Assembly: GCA_002403415.1 (NCBI GenBank)
Contig: DHHS01000183.1
Location: forward strand, 6,064-12,790
DNA from: Sphingomonas sp. UBA4766
Lineage (GTDB): Bacteria > Pseudomonadota > Alphaproteobacteria > Sphingomonadales > Sphingomonadaceae
Reading direction: 5' to 3'
Length of the DNA: 6,727 nucleotides
A program made the translations under genes and the position numbers. A model generated the notes under the pieces. That model was not told the DNA's origin, ran no database searches, and worked only from the letters and a program-made list of their open reading frames with translations. How positions within the stretch are numbered: position 1 is the stretch's first letter; each line of letters begins with the position of its first letter. This document shows positions 5,117 through 6,727 of the stretch, piece after piece.

Positions 5117-6007
5117 ATGCGCCGATTGCCGCCGCTGACCGCCATCGAAGCGGTTGTTCAGGTCGCCCGGCTGGGCTCGGTCAAGGCCGCCGCCCAAGAG
5201 CTTGCGCTGTCCGCCCCGGCACTCAGCCGACGTGTACAGGCGCTGGAACGCTTCATCGACCGCCCGCTGTTCGACCGACGGCATCAGGCGATGGTGCTCA
5301 ACAGCGACGGCGAGCGCTTGATCGCGCAAATTTCACCCGCACTCGACATGATGGCCGATGCGGTCGAAGCATTGACCAGCCCGACCGATGTTCAGCGATT
5401 GCGGCTCGGCGTCTTACCGCTATTCGCGACGCAGCGGCTGTTCCCCCGACTGGGTGAATTGCGCGCGCTTCATCCAGAACTGCACCTCGACATCGATACT
5501 GGCGGACACGGCATTTCGCGGCTGGGCGAAGGTCTGGATGCCGCGATCGTGCTCGCGCGCGATGTCGAACCGGCGCTCTATGCCCGGCGGCTCGACCGCA
5601 ACCGCATTTATGTGATCGGCAATCGCGCAATGGTGGACGGCCCCGACCCCGTCACTCATCCGCGCCAACTCGCGCACGTGACCGCGCTTGTCCACCGCGA
5701 CATGCCCGATACCTTTGCAGCCTGGTGCCACGCCGCCGGGATTGACGAGCTTGAGCCGCTCGCCATCGATCATTTCGATTCGGGCGCGTTGATGCTGGAG
5801 GCGGTGGCGCAGGGGCTGGGCGTCGCCTTCATGCACGACAGCCATTTTGAGGACGCGCACGACCCCCGGCTCGCCAAGCTTTTCGATATCAGCGTGGAGA
5901 GCCCCTATAGTTATTGGTTCGTGTGCCGACCGCGCGCGTTGATGCAGCGCCCGGTAAAACTGTTTCACGATTGGTTGATCGGGGCGTTGACCGCGCCCGC
6001 CGAATGA
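5117..6007 (+). CDS. LysR-family transcriptional regulator
   Basis: A 296-residue DNA-binding protein of usual LysR length. The N-terminal winged helix-turn-helix spans about 1-60, with LTAIEAVVQVARLGSVKAAA (7-26) and the recognition region LSAPALSRRVQALE (31-44), closely matching the family pattern 'S.saA..L..tqpalSr.i..LE'. A linker helix (65-90) leads to the effector-binding domain (about 93-296), with LRLGVLPLFATQRLFPRL (95-112) and AVAQGLGVAFM (229-239). The opening MRRLPPLTAIEAV resembles the GcvA-like branch; this is a general likeness only. ATG 5117 touches GAGGA (5112-5116), closer than normal, and GGGGA (5106-5110) is better spaced; an ATG at 5110 is out of frame. The gene lies downstream of the MFS transporter in the same direction, not divergent from it, so the classical target arrangement is absent and its regulon is unknown. 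It converges on the ppiase gene with a 16-bp gap. Confidence 0.92.
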   Translation: MRRLPPLTAIEAVVQVARLGSVKAAAQELALSAPALSRRVQALERFIDRPLFDRRHQAMVLNSDGERLIAQISPALDMMADAVEALTSPTDVQRLRLGVLPLFATQRLFPRLGELRALHPELHLDIDTGGHGISRLGEGLDAAIVLARDVEPALYARRLDRNRIYVIGNRAMVDGPDPVTHPRQLAHVTALVHRDMPDTFAAWCHAAGIDELEPLAIDHFDSGALMLEAVAQGLGVAFMHDSHFEDAHDPRLAKLFDISVESPYSYWFVCRPRALMQRPVKLFHDWLIGALTAPAE

Positions 6008-6017
6008 AGCGGGCGCG
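5992..6017. repeat. GC-rich hairpin across the lysR stop codon
   Basis: CGCGCCCGC (5992-6000) pairs perfectly with GCGGGCGCG (6009-6017) around an eight-base loop that holds the lysR stop codon TGA (6005-6007). No U tract follows on either strand, so it is not a standard intrinsic terminator. It may slow polymerase or protect the 3' end between the convergent lysR and ppiase genes. The core GCGGGCGC recurs at 6033-6040 inside the ppiase 3' end, allowing an alternative pairing. Confidence 0.55.
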
Positions 6018-6023
6018 ACAAAC

Positions 6024-6479
6024 TCAACTCGCGCGGGCGCTCACAATCTTGCCGGGCGCGCGCGGCGGCTCGCCCTTGGGCAGCGCGTCGACATGCTCCA
6101 TGCCGTCGCTGACTTCGCCCCACACGGTGTATTGGCCGTCGAGGAAAGTCGCATCGTCGAGGCAGATGAAGAACTGGCTGTTCGCGCTATTCGGGTCGCT
6201 GGTCCGCGCCATCGAGCACACCCCGCGCACATGCGGTTCGCGGCTGAATTCGGCCTTCAGATTGGGCAGTTTTGACCCACCGGTGCCCCGCCCGGTAGGG
6301 TCGCCGCCCTGTGCCATAAAACCCGCAATCACCCGATGAAAGACGACCCCGTCGTAAAACCCCTCATTCGCGAGCGTCGCAATCCGTTCGACATGGCCGG
6401 GCGCCAGATCGGGGCGCAGCCGGATCGTCACGTCACCACTGTCGAGCGTCATTACCAGCGTCGAAAAACTATCGGTCAT
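6024..6479 (-). CDS. Cyclophilin-type peptidyl-prolyl cis-trans isomerase, cytosolic
   Basis: Cyclophilins catalyse cis-trans isomerisation of Xaa-Pro bonds and help protein folding. This 151-residue protein is a single cyclophilin domain with no signal peptide, so it should be cytosolic (PpiB-like). Landmarks are FHRVIAGFMAQGGD (47-60) with R49, F54, M55 and Q57 matching human CypA R55, F60, M61 and Q63; GRGTGG (63-68); NSANSQFFI (97-105); and FLDGQYTVWGEV (112-123). F112 stands at the CypA W121 position and Y117 at the H126 position; Phe at the former is usual in bacterial enzymes and goes with weak cyclosporin binding. The minus-strand start is preceded by AGGAAGGA (6487-6494), a strong ribosome binding site. 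Its 5' side faces a divergent MgtE-like gene and its 3' end converges on lysR, so it appears monocistronic. Confidence 0.95.
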   Translation of the reverse strand: MTDSFSTLVMTLDSGDVTIRLRPDLAPGHVERIATLANEGFYDGVVFHRVIAGFMAQGGDPTGRGTGGSKLPNLKAEFSREPHVRGVCSMARTSDPNSANSQFFICLDDATFLDGQYTVWGEVSDGMEHVDALPKGEPPRAPGKIVSARAS

Positions 6480-6508
6480 GGGGCAATCCTTCCTGATGCG
6501 GTGATGCG

Positions 6509-6537
6509 GCCCTAGCCAGCTTGTGGCGCGCTGGCAA
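6509..6537 (-). promoter_or_regulatory. Possible promoter of the cyclophilin gene
   Basis: On the minus strand TTGCCA (6532-6537) lies 17 bp from TAGGGC (6509-6514). The -35 is good (5 of 6) but the -10 matches only at its first two bases. The spacer holds an inverted repeat, GCCAGC/GCTGGC (6515-6520 with 6530-6535). The predicted start is near 6502. Confidence 0.3.
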
Positions 6538-6541
6538 ATGA

Positions 6542-6570
6542 TTGGCTTTGTCGCGCGCTCGCGCTAAGCC
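6542..6570 (+). promoter_or_regulatory. Possible promoter of the MgtE-like gene
   Basis: TTGGCT (6542-6547) is 17 bp from TAAGCC (6565-6570). The -35 matches at 4 of 6 bases and the -10 is weak (2 of 6). The start would be near 6577, leaving a leader of about 28 nt, too short for a magnesium riboswitch. The element is back to back with the cyclophilin promoter, their -35 hexamers being 4 bp apart. Confidence 0.3.
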
Positions 6571-6604
6571 GCAGGGCACGCGTTCACGCAGGGAGGTGAG
6601 GCTG

Positions 6605-6727
6605 ATGACCGATAACGTCCCCGGCACGCATGACGCCGATGCCAACACCGACACCAGCCAGCTCGATGCCGATGACCGGTTGAAGCCCGGTTTTGTCCGC
6701 GCCGTGCTCGACGCGATCGACGCCGGG
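6605..6727 (+). CDS. mgtE: N-terminal 41 residues of a probable MgtE magnesium transporter (cut by window end)
   Basis: An open frame runs from ATG 6605 to the window end. It has a very strong ribosome binding site GGGAGGTGAG (6591-6600), with GGAGGTGA fully complementary to the 16S rRNA tail. The first ~23 residues are polar and acidic (many Asp, Thr, Ala), followed by DRLKPGFVRAVLDAIDAG. A segment of this form, just before the MgtE N domain, is what I recall from sphingomonad MgtE proteins. MgtE is an inner-membrane Mg2+ channel gated by cytosolic N and CBS domains. The fragment ends before any diagnostic N-domain, CBS or membrane segment, so the family call rests on resemblance of about 18 residues. 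That a real gene starts here is much surer than its name. Confidence 0.6.
   Translation, partial: MTDNVPGTHDADANTDTSQLDADDRLKPGFVRAVLDAIDAG

Noticed and set aside
4986..5138. 50-residue plus-strand frame before lysR with a cysteine-rich end (C37, C45, C48)
   Set aside because: It has no Shine-Dalgarno sequence, its ATG is at the foot of a hairpin, it overlaps the start of lysR, and its third codon positions lack the G/C bias of the real genes.
4880..5329. 149-codon minus-strand frame through the MFS-lysR spacer
   Set aside because: It runs straight through the minus-strand terminator hairpin and into lysR antisense, with no plausible ribosome binding site and no family resemblance.
6571..6604. 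Magnesium riboswitch upstream of the MgtE-like gene
   Set aside because: The predicted leader is about 28 nt and the whole intergenic region is 125 bp with the cyclophilin leader inside it, too short for a known M-box or mgtA-type leader.

Overview
The window looks like ordinary chromosomal DNA of an alphaproteobacterium, most likely one of the Sphingomonadales. This rests on high GC with strong G/C bias at third codon positions, the short Ppx/GppA–RlmE gene pair, an alphaproteobacterial-looking RpoZ, a tRNA-Gln(CUG) and a partial MgtE-like N-terminus. The taxon call is inference from protein look and gene order; no search was run.

Left part (1–3120): the 3' half of a pyruvate kinase gene (pyk, +) converges on a tRNA-Gln(CUG) gene (−). 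The tRNA gene is divergent from a two-gene unit, ppx/gppA-type phosphatase then rlmE (+). rlmE ends tail to tail with rpoZ (−), overlapping it by 13 bp. This is housekeeping: the last step of glycolysis, translation, polyphosphate/(p)ppGpp phosphohydrolysis, 23S rRNA modification and the RNA polymerase omega subunit.

Middle part (3121–6007): a 120-bp divergent spacer carries a good rpoZ promoter. It is followed by a probably translationally coupled pair (+), an antibiotic-biosynthesis-monooxygenase-fold (ABM) protein and a 12-TM MFS transporter, overlapping as ATGA. A 233-bp, AT-richer, hairpin-dense spacer (4884–5116) separates the transporter from a LysR-family regulator (+). This spacer holds a textbook intrinsic terminator that faces the minus strand although no minus-strand gene lies just upstream of it. 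That is the least explained structure in the window and is compatible with an unannotated small RNA.

Right part (6008–6727): a cytosolic cyclophilin-type peptidyl-prolyl isomerase gene (−) converges on lysR. It is divergent from a gene cut by the window end, whose first 41 codons resemble the N-terminus of MgtE magnesium transporters.

No mobile element, CRISPR array, phage gene or defence system was seen. I found no clear new multi-gene system. The best leads are the candidate RNA locus at 4913–5075, the palindrome between the tRNA-Gln and ppx promoters, and the ABM/MFS/LysR neighbourhood of unknown substrate.
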